Below are positions 25,561 through 34,191 of a stretch of DNA of 56,583 nt, piece after piece. Each line of letters starts with the position of its first letter. The first letter of the stretch is position 1. Source of the stretch: Burkholderia sp. Ax-1719 (GTDB taxonomy: Bacteria > Pseudomonadota > Gammaproteobacteria > Burkholderiales > Burkholderiaceae); contig NZ_VWWJ01000038.1 of assembly GCF_011753055.1 (NCBI RefSeq), positions 1 through 56,583 of the forward strand, read 5' to 3'. The translations under genes and the position numbers were made by a program. Below the pieces are notes generated by a model. That model was not told where the DNA came from. It saw nothing but the letters and a program-made list of their open reading frames with translations, and made no database searches.

Positions 25561-25681
25561 TGCGGCTGTAGCGCGGCCCGGCGCTGCCGCGAGCCGCCCC
25601 GGACTCCCCGTCCGACCCGCCTGCCGCGCGGCGGGCCCGCCCGAATCCCCCGATATCTCTTGCAGCCTTGTGCGCCCCGCC

Positions 25682-26332
25682 ATGAAACAGGACAGCCGTT
25701 TTCCGAATCTCTTCATCCTCGATCACCCGCTGATCCAGCACAAGCTCACCCATATGCGCGACAAGGACACGTCCACGCGCACGTTCCGCGAGCTGCTGCG
25801 CGAGATCACCCTGCTGATGGGTTATGAAATCACGCGCGATCTGCCGGTCGCGTCGCGCCGCGTGCAGACGCCGCTCGTCGAAGTCGACGCGCCCGTGATT
25901 GCCGGCAAGAAGCTCGCCATCGTGCCGGTGCTGCGCGCGGGCGTGGGCATGTCGGACGGCCTGCTGGAGCTGGTGCCGTCGGCGCGCGTGGGCCACATCG
26001 GCGTGTATCGCGCCGACGACCACCGCCCAGTCGAATACCTGGTGCGCCTGCCGGACCTGGAAGACCGCACCTTCATCCTGTGCGATCCGATGGTCGCCAC
26101 CGGCTACTCGGCTGCGCACGCCATCGACGTACTCAAGCAGCGCGGCGTGCCGGGCGATCGCATCCTGTTCCTCGCGCTGGTGGCCGCGCCCGAAGGCGTG
26201 GAGGTGTTCCAGAAGGCGCATCCGGACGTCAAGCTGTACGTGGCTTCGCTGGATTCGCATCTGGACAGCCACGCGTACATCATCCCGGGTCTGGGCGACG
26301 CGGGCGACCGCCTGTTCGGCACCAAGAACTGA
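25682..26332 (+). CDS. upp: Uracil phosphoribosyltransferase
   Basis: A 216-residue type I PRTase that salvages uracil with PRPP to UMP. The PRPP motif is ILCDPMVATGYSA, and the uracil-binding C-terminus ends in YIIPGLGDAGDRLFGTKN, which is diagnostic for Upp. The length is normal. It is transcribed alone; a permease such as uraA is not adjacent. Confidence 0.96.
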   Translation: MKQDSRFPNLFILDHPLIQHKLTHMRDKDTSTRTFRELLREITLLMGYEITRDLPVASRRVQTPLVEVDAPVIAGKKLAIVPVLRAGVGMSDGLLELVPSARVGHIGVYRADDHRPVEYLVRLPDLEDRTFILCDPMVATGYSAAHAIDVLKQRGVPGDRILFLALVAAPEGVEVFQKAHPDVKLYVASLDSHLDSHAYIIPGLGDAGDRLFGTKN

Positions 26333-26443
26333 GCTTTTCGGGGCTTAACAGGGCCAAACGGCCCCGGCGCGCGTGGATTGCCTGGGCCGAATGGCGAATC
26401 CGCGCGCAATCTCCCGGACCGCCGCAGCCGCGCAGGTGCGGCG
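26333..26443. other. Gap between upp and the yebC promoter
   Basis: It holds one small GGGCC/GGCCC hairpin (26351-26363) just after upp and no U tract. No gene is seen. Confidence 0.4.
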
Positions 26444-26452
26444 TGATAAAAT
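26444..26452 (+). promoter_or_regulatory. Extended -10 promoter of yebC
   Basis: TGATAAAAT is an extended -10 (TGn plus TAAAAT). Transcription from about 26460 would give a leader of about 320 bases before the yebC ATG. That leader contains three imperfect copies of an 11-12 base repeat (gctacaaccc type, 26487-26519), GC-rich stems and no supported ORF. Confidence 0.5.
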
Positions 26453-26780
26453 TCAGGTCCACCTGACGGTCGCGACGGCTAAAGCGCTACAACCCGGCTA
26501 CAACCCAGGCTGCAACCGGGACGGCGGTCCGCGCCCAGAGCGCGCGAGCGCCCCGAGCCGCCCTCGCACACCGGGCGCGCAGGTCCTCCCGCGCTGCGAA
26601 GCACTGCGCAACGCACGGCGCACCGGCCCCAGGCGGACAGACACTCGAAGACATTGAGGCCGCATGGCGCGCGAAGCGCACCGTGCCGCGCCCTGTCATC
26701 GTGACTTGAGCACTGCGGCTTCGACACTGCAGCAACGACAATTGCACCATGCACGCAAGTAGCGTGCGACGGAGAAAGGT

Positions 26781-27509
26781 ATGGCGGGTCATTCGAAATG
26801 GGCCAACATCAAGCACAAGAAAGCCGCTGCTGACGCGAAGCGCGGCAAGATCTGGACGCGCCTGATCAAGGAAATCCAGGTGGCGGCGCGCATGGGCGGG
26901 GGCGATATCGACACCAACCCGCGTCTGCGTCTGGCCGTCGACAAGGCTTATGACGCCAACATGCCCAAGGACAACATCAACCGCGCGATCCAGCGCGGCG
27001 TGGGCGGCGTCGATGGCGCGAACTACGAAGAAATCCGCTACGAAGGCTACGGCATCGGCGGCGCGGCTGTGATCGTCGACACCATGACGGACAACCGCAC
27101 CCGCACGGTCGCGGAAGTGCGTCACGCGTTCTCGAAGTTCGGCGGCAATATGGGCACGGACGGCTCGGTTGCATTCATGTTCGATCACGTCGGCCAGTTC
27201 GTGTTCGCGCCGGGCACCCCGGAAGACGACCTCATGAACGCCGCGCTGGAAGCGGGCGCTGAAGACGTCGTGACCAACGAAGACGGCTCGATCGAAGTGG
27301 TCTGCCCGCCGTTCGAGTTCCAGAAGGTCAAGGACGCGCTCGAAGCCGCCGGCTTCAAGGCCGAAATGGCCGAAGTCACGATGAAGCCGCAGACCGAAGT
27401 CGAATTCACGGGCGACGACGCCGTGAAGATGCAGAAGCTGCTGGACGCGCTCGAAAACCTGGACGACGTCCAGGAGGTCTACACCAACGCGTCGATCGCC
27501 GACGAATAA
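26781..27509 (+). CDS. yebC: YebC/PmpR family protein (TACO1-type)
   Basis: A 242-residue protein with the invariant start AGHSKWANIKHKKAAADAKRGK and the three-domain YebC layout. YebC proteins were long called DNA-binding regulators; recent work assigns them to relief of ribosome stalling at proline-rich stretches. The start follows GGAGAAAGGT. It lies alone between upp and purD with its own promoter. Confidence 0.96.
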   Translation: MAGHSKWANIKHKKAAADAKRGKIWTRLIKEIQVAARMGGGDIDTNPRLRLAVDKAYDANMPKDNINRAIQRGVGGVDGANYEEIRYEGYGIGGAAVIVDTMTDNRTRTVAEVRHAFSKFGGNMGTDGSVAFMFDHVGQFVFAPGTPEDDLMNAALEAGAEDVVTNEDGSIEVVCPPFEFQKVKDALEAAGFKAEMAEVTMKPQTEVEFTGDDAVKMQKLLDALENLDDVQEVYTNASIADE

Positions 27510-27567
27510 CGGCATCGGCGCGGCGCCGCGGCACGTTTCACGCCGCCGCGCGCCCCTCGCTTTTCAC

Positions 27568-27590
27568 GGCTGACGCATCGTGCGTCAGCC
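27568..27590 (+). terminator. Strong hairpin between yebC and purD
   Basis: A perfect 10-bp stem (27568-27577 with 27581-27590) around a 3-base loop, 58 bases after yebC and 36 before purD. It is followed by GCAACTGTTTCTGG, not a clean U tract, so it may end yebC transcription only partly or shape the purD leader. Confidence 0.5.
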
Positions 27591-27626
27591 GCAACTGTTT
27601 CTGGTTCTGGTCTTTCGGGGATTCTC

Positions 27627-28901
27627 ATGAAGTTACTCGTCGTCGGTTCTGGCGGCCGCGAACATGCACTGGCGTGGAAACTCGCCCAGGCGCAACGCGT
27701 GCAGCTCGTCTACGTCGCACCGGGCAACGGCGGCACCGCGCAGGACGAGCGGCTGCGTAACGTCGATATCACGGACATCAACGAGCTCGCCGATTTCGCC
27801 GAGCGCGAACAGGTGGCCTTCACCGTGGTCGGCCCGGAAGCGCCGCTCGCAGCGGGCATCGTCAACGTGTTCCGTTCGCGCGGCCTGAAGGTGTTCGGCC
27901 CCACGAAGGAAGCCGCGCAGCTCGAAAGCTCGAAGGATTTCGCCAAGGCGTTCATGAAGCGCCACAACATCCCGACCGCCGCCTACGAGACGTTCTCGGA
28001 CGCCGCCGCCGCGCACGCCTACGTCGACACGCACGGCGCGCCGATCGTCATCAAGGCTGACGGCCTGGCTGCGGGTAAGGGCGTAGTGGTGGCGATGTCG
28101 CTGGAAGAAGCGCATCAGGCGATCGATTCGATGCTGGCCGACAACAAGCTCGGCGACGCCGGCGCCCGTGTCGTGATCGAGGAATTCCTCGCGGGCGAAG
28201 AAGCGAGCTTCATCGTCATGGTCGACGGCAAGCACGTGCTGGCGCTGGCGTCGAGCCAGGACCACAAGCGTCTGCAGGACGCCGATCAGGGCCCGAACAC
28301 GGGCGGCATGGGCGCCTACTCGCCCGCGCCCATCGTCACGCCGCAGCTGCACGCACGCGTGATGCGCGAAATCATCCTGCCGACGGTCGCGGGCATGGAG
28401 AAGGAAGGCATCCGCTTCACGGGCTTCCTGTACGCCGGTCTGATGATCGACGCGCAAGGCAACCCCAAGACGCTCGAATTCAACTGCCGCATGGGCGACC
28501 CGGAAACTCAGCCGATCATGGCGCGCCTGAAGGGCGACTTCTCGAAGGTGTTCGAGCACGCCATCGCCGGCACGCTCGACCAGGTCGAACTGGAATGGGA
28601 CCGCCGCACGGCGCTGGGCGTGGTGCTGGCCGCGCACAACTATCCGGAAACGCCGCGCAAGGGCGACCGCATCAGCGACATCCCGGCGGAAACGGCCGAT
28701 TCGGTCACCTTCCATGCGGGCACGCAGTTCGTCGACGGCAAGCTCGTGACCTCGGGCGGCCGTGTGCTGTGCGTGGTCGGTCTGGCCGATTCGGTGCGCA
28801 GCGCGCAGAACGTGGCGTATGAAACGGTGAACCGCATCTCGTTCGATGGCATGCAGTATCGCCACGATATCGGCTACCGCGCCGCGGGACGCAAGCAGTA
28901 A
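27627..28901 (+). CDS. purD: Phosphoribosylamine-glycine ligase (GAR synthetase)
   Basis: A 424-residue ATP-grasp enzyme for the second step of purine synthesis, ligating phosphoribosylamine and glycine. The N-domain GSGGREHALAWKL, the hinge PTKEAAQLESSKDFAK, the ATP-binding VIKADGLAAGKGVVVA and the metal site LEFNCRMGDPETQ are present. It leads the purD-hemF-nadD-rsfS-rlmH-maf-rng block, though a 365-base gap with a hairpin separates it from hemF. Confidence 0.97.
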   Translation: MKLLVVGSGGREHALAWKLAQAQRVQLVYVAPGNGGTAQDERLRNVDITDINELADFAEREQVAFTVVGPEAPLAAGIVNVFRSRGLKVFGPTKEAAQLESSKDFAKAFMKRHNIPTAAYETFSDAAAAHAYVDTHGAPIVIKADGLAAGKGVVVAMSLEEAHQAIDSMLADNKLGDAGARVVIEEFLAGEEASFIVMVDGKHVLALASSQDHKRLQDADQGPNTGGMGAYSPAPIVTPQLHARVMREIILPTVAGMEKEGIRFTGFLYAGLMIDAQGNPKTLEFNCRMGDPETQPIMARLKGDFSKVFEHAIAGTLDQVELEWDRRTALGVVLAAHNYPETPRKGDRISDIPAETADSVTFHAGTQFVDGKLVTSGGRVLCVVGLADSVRSAQNVAYETVNRISFDGMQYRHDIGYRAAGRKQ

Positions 28902-29266
28902 GTGTGACGGGTGCTGGCTCGCGGCTTGTGTCGCGGGCCAGCACCCGGCTCGCGGTGTGCCCATGCGGCTTGATGTTGCCGCCTGAATACCGCAGGACGC
29001 ATGGGCACGCCGCGCGGTTGGGCTGATCTCCGTGATCGGCAACCCCGCGAACTCTCGAACGCCATCCGGCCCCAACAGGCGGCCGGAACGCCGCTCCAGG
29101 GCCGCACAAGGGGCTAAACCCGCGCAGATCGGCGTAAACTTCAGCAGAACGGATACTTTTTCGGTATCCGAACGCCGACAAAACCGCGCCACGCGCGGAC
29201 TGCATTCCGAATCCGAAGCATTTCTGGCGCCGCACTGGCTTCAAGCCTCGCGCGTCCCTTTCATCG
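28902..29266. other. purD-hemF intergenic region with hairpin and inverted repeat
   Basis: No gene is seen in 365 bases. A 10-bp stem (28909-28918 with 28937-28946, with a further CGCG pairing inside) directly follows purD and probably marks its 3' end. A 7-bp inverted repeat (29150-29156 with 29164-29170, T-rich centre) lies about 100 bases before hemF and could be an operator or an RNA hairpin. Confidence 0.5.
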
Positions 29267-30220
29267 ATGACCGAAACGATTCAATCCGGCGCGACGCCCG
29301 ACGGCGCGACGCATGACAGCACTGCAGTGCGCAGCTGGCTTTCCGGCCTGCAGACGCGCATCGCCGACGCGCTCGGCGAATTCGACGGCACGCCTTTCGC
29401 GACCGACGTCTGGCAACGCGCGCCCGGCGAAAAGCTGCGCGGCGGCGGCTGCACGCGCATCCTCGAAAACGGCCAGTTCTTCGAGCGCGGCGGCATCGGC
29501 TTCTCGGACGTTCAGGGCGACGCCCTGCCGCCCTCGGCCACCGCCGCCCGTCCCGAGCTGGTCGGGCGCGGTTTCGAGGCGATGGGCGTGTCGCTCGTCA
29601 TGCATCCGCGCAACCCGTTCTGCCCGACCGTGCACATGAACGTGCGCCTCCTGATGGCCACCAAGGCCGGCGAAGCGCCGGTGTTCTGGTTCGGCGGCGG
29701 CATGGATCTGACGCCCTACTACGGCTTCGAGGAAGACGCGCAGCATTTCCATCGCGTGTGCCGCGACGCGCTCGCGCCTTACGGCGACACGCTCTACCCG
29801 CGCTTCAAGCGCTGGTGCGACGAATACTTCTTCCTCAAGCACCGCAACGAAGCGCGCGGCGTCGGCGGCATCTTCTACGACGATTACGCCGATGGCGGCT
29901 TCGACCAGGCGTTCGCCATGATGCGCAGCGTCGGCGACGGCTTCCTGAAGGCCTATCTGCCGATCATCGAAAAGCGCCGCGTCACGCCCTATGGCGAAGC
30001 GGAGCGCGAATTCCAGGCGTACCGGCGCGGCCGCTACGTCGAATTCAACCTCGTCTGGGATCGCGGCACGCACTTCGGTCTGCAAAGCGGCGGGCGCACG
30101 GAATCCATCCTCATGTCGATGCCGCCGGGCGCGAGCTGGCGCTACGACTGGCAGCCGCAGGCAGGCACGCCGGAAGCGCGTCTTTACAGCGACTTCCTGC
30201 CGGTGCGCGACTGGATCTGA
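29267..30220 (+). CDS. hemF: Oxygen-dependent coproporphyrinogen III oxidase
   Basis: A 317-residue cytosolic enzyme that decarboxylates coproporphyrinogen III to protoporphyrinogen IX with O2. Family markers are GGGGCTRIL-type (here LRGGGCTRILENGQFFE), NPFCPTVHMNVR, FWFGGGMDLTPYY, EARGVGGIFYDDY and the C-terminal GLQSGGRTESILMSMPP. The length matches HemF. nadD begins four bases after the stop, so the genes are coupled. Confidence 0.97.
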   Translation: MTETIQSGATPDGATHDSTAVRSWLSGLQTRIADALGEFDGTPFATDVWQRAPGEKLRGGGCTRILENGQFFERGGIGFSDVQGDALPPSATAARPELVGRGFEAMGVSLVMHPRNPFCPTVHMNVRLLMATKAGEAPVFWFGGGMDLTPYYGFEEDAQHFHRVCRDALAPYGDTLYPRFKRWCDEYFFLKHRNEARGVGGIFYDDYADGGFDQAFAMMRSVGDGFLKAYLPIIEKRRVTPYGEAEREFQAYRRGRYVEFNLVWDRGTHFGLQSGGRTESILMSMPPGASWRYDWQPQAGTPEARLYSDFLPVRDWI

Positions 30221-30224
30221 CACC

Positions 30225-30974
30225 GTGACGACTTCGACAGTCATTCCGGCCTCGCAGGCGCCTGCCGCGCTTGAACGCCGTGTCGGCCTGCTCGGCGGCA
30301 CCTTCGATCCGATCCACGACGGCCATCTCGCGCTCGCAAGCCATTTCGCGCGCGTGCTCGATCTGACCGAAGTGATCCTGCTGCCCGCCGGCCAGCCCTG
30401 GCAGAAGCCAGGCGTGAGCCCGGCCGCGCATCGCCTCGCGATGACGCGTCTGGCCGCCGCCACGCTCGACCTGCCGGGCGTGACGATCACCGTCGACGCC
30501 GACGAGATCGAGCACGACGGCCCCACCTACACGGTGGAAACGCTGCGTCGCTGGCGCGCAAAAAGCGCAAGCAACGCAAACGCCGCGCTCACGCTGCTGA
30601 TGGGTGCGGATCAGCTGCTGCATCTGGATTCGTGGCACGAATGGCGCGAGCTGTTCGCGCTGGCGCATCTGGGCGTGGCGAGCCGTCCCGGTTTCGATTT
30701 CGCGGCGCTGCCGCCCGAAGTGGGCACGGCGGTTGCCGCACGCCGCGCCGACGCCGCCACGCTCGCGGCCACGCGCTGCGGCCATCTGCTGATCGACGAG
30801 ACGCTTGCGCTCGATGTCTCGGCGACGGAAATCCGGCACGCGATTGGAACGAACAACGCGCCCGATAAAAACGGCGCGCAAACAACGACACCCGGCGGCC
30901 TGGCCGCCGGGAAGGTCCCCGCAACCGTGTGGGACTATATTCATCAACATCATCTGTACAGGCACCACGGGTAA
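30225..30974 (+). CDS. nadD: Nicotinate-nucleotide adenylyltransferase
   Basis: A 249-residue nucleotidyltransferase making deamido-NAD from nicotinate mononucleotide. The GGTFDPIHDGHL motif (about 24-35) and the C-terminal DVSATEIRHAI (ISSTxIR-like) are clear. The GTG at 30225 is the start that gives tight linkage to hemF. A short Asn/Thr/Gly-rich insertion lies near residues 207-225. rsfS starts two bases after the stop. Confidence 0.93.
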   Translation: MTTSTVIPASQAPAALERRVGLLGGTFDPIHDGHLALASHFARVLDLTEVILLPAGQPWQKPGVSPAAHRLAMTRLAAATLDLPGVTITVDADEIEHDGPTYTVETLRRWRAKSASNANAALTLLMGADQLLHLDSWHEWRELFALAHLGVASRPGFDFAALPPEVGTAVAARRADAATLAATRCGHLLIDETLALDVSATEIRHAIGTNNAPDKNGAQTTTPGGLAAGKVPATVWDYIHQHHLYRHHG

Positions 30975-30976
30975 AT

Positions 30977-31441
30977 ATGGACATCCGCAAACTTCAACGC
31001 ACCATCGTCGACGCTCTGGAAGACGTCAAGGCGCAAGACATCCGCGTCTTCAACACGAGCCATCTGACCGAACTGTTCGACCGCGTGGTCGTCGCAAGCG
31101 GCACCTCGAACCGTCAGACCAAGGCGCTCGCCAATAGCGTGCGCGAAGCGGTCAAGGAAGCCGGCGGCGACATCGTCAGCACGGAAGGCGAAGACATCGG
31201 CGAATGGGTGCTGGTCGATTGCGGCGACGCGGTCGTGCACATCCTGCAACCGGCGCTGCGCCAGTACTACAACCTCGAAGAAATCTGGGGCGACAAGCCG
31301 GTGCGCCTGAAGCTGGCGGCCAACACGGGCTTCGTGGGCGCGCGTCCGAGCGAGCCGATGGACGAGGAAGACGAGGACGACGCTCCGGTCGCGGCCAAGA
31401 AGCCCGCCCGCAAGACGGCTGCGCGCAAGACCGCCAAGTAA
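30977..31441 (+). CDS. rsfS: Ribosome silencing factor RsfS with a charged C-terminal tail
   Basis: A 154-residue protein. Residues 1-115 are the RsfS/Iojap domain (VASGTSNRQTKALANSV, EGEDIGEWVLVDCGDAVVHI), which binds uL14 and blocks subunit joining in starvation. After that comes a tail absent from the 105-residue E. coli protein: an acidic run (MDEEDEDD) followed by a histone-H1-like AKKPARKTAARKTAK. The start at 30977 is two bases after nadD. rlmH, another large-subunit factor, follows. Confidence 0.94.
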   Translation: MDIRKLQRTIVDALEDVKAQDIRVFNTSHLTELFDRVVVASGTSNRQTKALANSVREAVKEAGGDIVSTEGEDIGEWVLVDCGDAVVHILQPALRQYYNLEEIWGDKPVRLKLAANTGFVGARPSEPMDEEDEDDAPVAAKKPARKTAARKTAK

Positions 31442-31468
31442 GCGCCGCACTTTCGCACTGCCTGGCAT

Positions 31469-31939
31469 ATGAAACTGCACATCGTCGCCGTCGGCCACAA
31501 GATGCCGGACTGGATCGCCGAAGGCTTCGAGGAGTACACGAAGCGCATGCCGCCCGAGCTGCGCATCGAGTTGCGCGAAGTGAAGCCCGAGCAGCGCTCG
31601 TCGGGCCGGTCCGCCGAAAGCGTGATGGCCGCCGAGCGCACGCGCATTGAAGCGGCCTTGCCGAAGAACGCGCGCATCGTCGCGCTCGATGAACGCGGCA
31701 AGGACTGGACCACGATGCAGCTCGCCCAGGCGCTGCCCGGCTGGCAGCAGGACGGGCGCGACGTGGCCTTCCTGATCGGCGGCGCGGACGGGCTCGACCC
31801 GCAGCTCAAGGCGCGCGCCGACACGCTGCTGCGCCTGTCCTCCCTCACCCTGCCGCATGCGATGGTGCGCGTGCTGCTCGCCGAGCAGCTTTACCGCGCC
31901 TGGACCATCACGCAGAATCACCCCTATCATCGCGTTTAA
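31469..31939 (+). CDS. rlmH: 23S rRNA pseudouridine-1915 N3-methyltransferase
   Basis: A 156-residue SPOUT methyltransferase. MKLHIVAVGHKMPDWI, ALDERGKDWTTMQLAQ, FLIGGADGL and the C-terminal LPHAMVRVLLAEQLYRAW are the RlmH signatures, and the protein ends with the typical HPYHR. It methylates m3Psi1915 in helix 69. The gene order rsfS-rlmH is widespread. Confidence 0.97.
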   Translation: MKLHIVAVGHKMPDWIAEGFEEYTKRMPPELRIELREVKPEQRSSGRSAESVMAAERTRIEAALPKNARIVALDERGKDWTTMQLAQALPGWQQDGRDVAFLIGGADGLDPQLKARADTLLRLSSLTLPHAMVRVLLAEQLYRAWTITQNHPYHRV

Positions 31940-32052
31940 GCGCGCCTGAAGCACGTAGCGGGCCATGCACGCCGCATCGCGGTGCGCACGGCCGGTACGC
32001 GCACGTCCAGGCGCTGATCCGAACTCCGTCTTCTCTGACGTCACTACGCCCG

Positions 32053-32676
32053 ATGAACCATTCCGCGACTTATCCGTTCGTCTATCTGGCATCGCAAAGC
32101 CCGCGCCGCCAGGAACTGCTGCAGCAGCTCGGCGTGCGTTTCGAGCTGCTGCTGCCGCGTCCCGACGAAGACGCTGAAGCGCTCGAAGCGGTGCTGCCCG
32201 GCGAGACCGCCGCCGTCTACGTCGAGCGCGTATGCGCCGCCAAGGCCGACGCCGCGCGCGCCCGGCTGGTGGCGGGCGCGCATGCCCACGCGCCGATCCT
32301 CACCGCCGATACGACCGTGAGCATCGACGGCCACATCCTCGGCAAGCCGCACGACGCCGCCGACGCCTACGCGATGCTCGAACGCCTCGTCGGGCGCGAA
32401 CACGAAGTGCTCACCGCCGTGGCCGTGGTCAACGCCGAAGGCGTGTGCCTGCCAGTGGCGGTGTCGCGCTCGCACGTGCGCTTCGCACCCGCCCTGCCCG
32501 CCGCCATCGCCCACTATGTGGCCAGCAAGGAGCCGTTCGGCAAGGCCGGCGCCTACGGCATCCAGGGCCGCGCCGCCGAATTCATCGAGCGAATCGACGG
32601 TTCCTATTCGGGTATCATGGGTTTGCCGCTTTTCGAAACAGCCGCCCTCCTGCGCGCCGCGGGCATCGACTTCTAA
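32053..32676 (+). CDS. maf: Maf family nucleoside triphosphate pyrophosphatase
   Basis: A 207-residue Maf protein (SQSPRRQELLQQLG near the start, TADTTVSIDGHILGKP, EPFGKAGAYGIQGRAAEFIERIDGSYSGIMGLPL). Maf enzymes hydrolyse dTTP/UTP or modified nucleotides to monophosphates. This matches the YhdE-like dTTP/UTP subgroup by the FGKAGAYGIQG and IDGSYSGIMGLP segments. It lies eight bases before rng, the order seen in E. coli. Confidence 0.95.
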   Translation: MNHSATYPFVYLASQSPRRQELLQQLGVRFELLLPRPDEDAEALEAVLPGETAAVYVERVCAAKADAARARLVAGAHAHAPILTADTTVSIDGHILGKPHDAADAYAMLERLVGREHEVLTAVAVVNAEGVCLPVAVSRSHVRFAPALPAAIAHYVASKEPFGKAGAYGIQGRAAEFIERIDGSYSGIMGLPLFETAALLRAAGIDF

Positions 32677-32684
32677 AACCAATC

Positions 32685-34154
32685 ATGAATGAAGAAATCC
32701 TGATCAACGTCACGCCTCAGGAGACGCGTGTCGCGTTGGTCCAGCAAGGCGCAGTACAGGAGCTTCACGTCGAGCGCACGCTGTCGCGCGGACGCGTCGG
32801 CAACGTCTATCTCGGCAAGGTCGTGCGCGTGCTGCCGGGCATGCAGTCCGCGTTCATCGACATCGGTCTGGAGCGCGCCGCCTTCCTGCACGTGGCCGAT
32901 ATCTGGCATCCGCGCCTCGCGGGCGAACCGCATACGAGCGCCCATCATCAGCCGATCGAAAAGACCGTTTTCGAAGGCCAGACGCTGATGGTGCAGGTCG
33001 TGAAAGATCCGATCGGCACCAAGGGCGCGCGCCTGTCGACGCAGGTGAGCATCGCGGGCCGCACGCTCGTGTATCTGCCGCAGGAACCGCATATCGGCAT
33101 CTCGCAGAAGATCGAGAGCGAGGCCGAACGCGAAGCCGTGCGCGCGCGTCTGACCGCCGTGCTGCCCGCCGATGAAAAAGGCGGCTACATCGTGCGCACG
33201 ATCGCCGAAGACGCGACCAGCGAAGAGCTTGGCGCCGACGTGGCCTATCTGCGCAAGACGTGGGCGACCATCCTCGCGCAGGCGCAGCGCCTGCCCGCGA
33301 CCAGCCTGCTCTACCAGGACCTGAACCTGGGCCAGCGCGTGCTGCGCGACTTCGTCAACGACGAGACCACGCGCATTCAGGTCGATTCGCGCGAGACGTT
33401 CCAGAAGCTCAGCGAATTCGCCACCGAATTCACGCCGGCCGTGCAGCCCAAGCTGCATCACTACACCGGCGAGCGTCCGCTCTTCGACCTCTACAACATC
33501 GAGGCCGAAATCCAGCGCGCGCTGTCACGTCGTGTGGATCTGAAGTCGGGCGGTTACCTGGTCATCGACCAGACCGAGGCGATGACGACGATCGACGTGA
33601 ACACGGGCGGCTACGTGGGCGCGCGCAATTTCGACGATACGATCTTCAAGACCAATCTCGAAGCGGCGCATACGATCGCGCGCCAGTTGCGCCTGCGCAA
33701 TCTGGGCGGCGTGATCATCATCGACTTCATCGACATGGAGAACATCGAGCATCGCGATCAGGTGCTCGGCGAGCTGAAGAAGGCGCTGTCGCGCGATCGC
33801 ACGCGTGTGACGGTGAACGGCTTCTCGCAGCTCGGTCTGGTGGAGATGACGCGCAAGCGCACGCGCGAATCGCTCGCGCATGTGCTGTGCGAGCCGTGCC
33901 CGACGTGTCTGGGCAAGGGGCAGGTGAAGACGTCGCGTACGGTGTGCTATGACGTGCTGCGCGAGATTCTGCGCGAGTCGCGCCAGTTCAATCCGCGTGA
34001 GTTCCGCGTGGTGGCGTCGCAGCAGGTGATCGACCTGTTCCTTGAAGAGGAATCGCAGCACCTGGCGATGTTGATCGACTTTATCGGCAAGCCGGTTTCG
34101 CTACAGGTGGAGTCGAATTTGAGTCAGGAGCAGTATGACATTGTGTTGATGTAA
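32685..34154 (+). CDS. rng: Ribonuclease G
   Basis: A 489-residue RNase E/G family endoribonuclease, the same length as E. coli RNase G and without the long RNase E scaffold. It has the S1 domain (about 38-125, RVGNVYLGKVVRVLPGMQSA), 5' sensor region, the catalytic Asp residues in TTIDVNTGGYVGARNFDD and IIIDFIDME, and the Zn-link CEPCPTCLGKG. It matures the 5' end of 16S rRNA and degrades some mRNAs. It is the last gene of the maf-rng pair. Confidence 0.96.
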   Translation: MNEEILINVTPQETRVALVQQGAVQELHVERTLSRGRVGNVYLGKVVRVLPGMQSAFIDIGLERAAFLHVADIWHPRLAGEPHTSAHHQPIEKTVFEGQTLMVQVVKDPIGTKGARLSTQVSIAGRTLVYLPQEPHIGISQKIESEAEREAVRARLTAVLPADEKGGYIVRTIAEDATSEELGADVAYLRKTWATILAQAQRLPATSLLYQDLNLGQRVLRDFVNDETTRIQVDSRETFQKLSEFATEFTPAVQPKLHHYTGERPLFDLYNIEAEIQRALSRRVDLKSGGYLVIDQTEAMTTIDVNTGGYVGARNFDDTIFKTNLEAAHTIARQLRLRNLGGVIIIDFIDMENIEHRDQVLGELKKALSRDRTRVTVNGFSQLGLVEMTRKRTRESLAHVLCEPCPTCLGKGQVKTSRTVCYDVLREILRESRQFNPREFRVVASQQVIDLFLEEESQHLAMLIDFIGKPVSLQVESNLSQEQYDIVLM

Positions 34155-34191
34155 CGCACCTGGCATCACCCGCCTCACCGGAGCACCGCAG

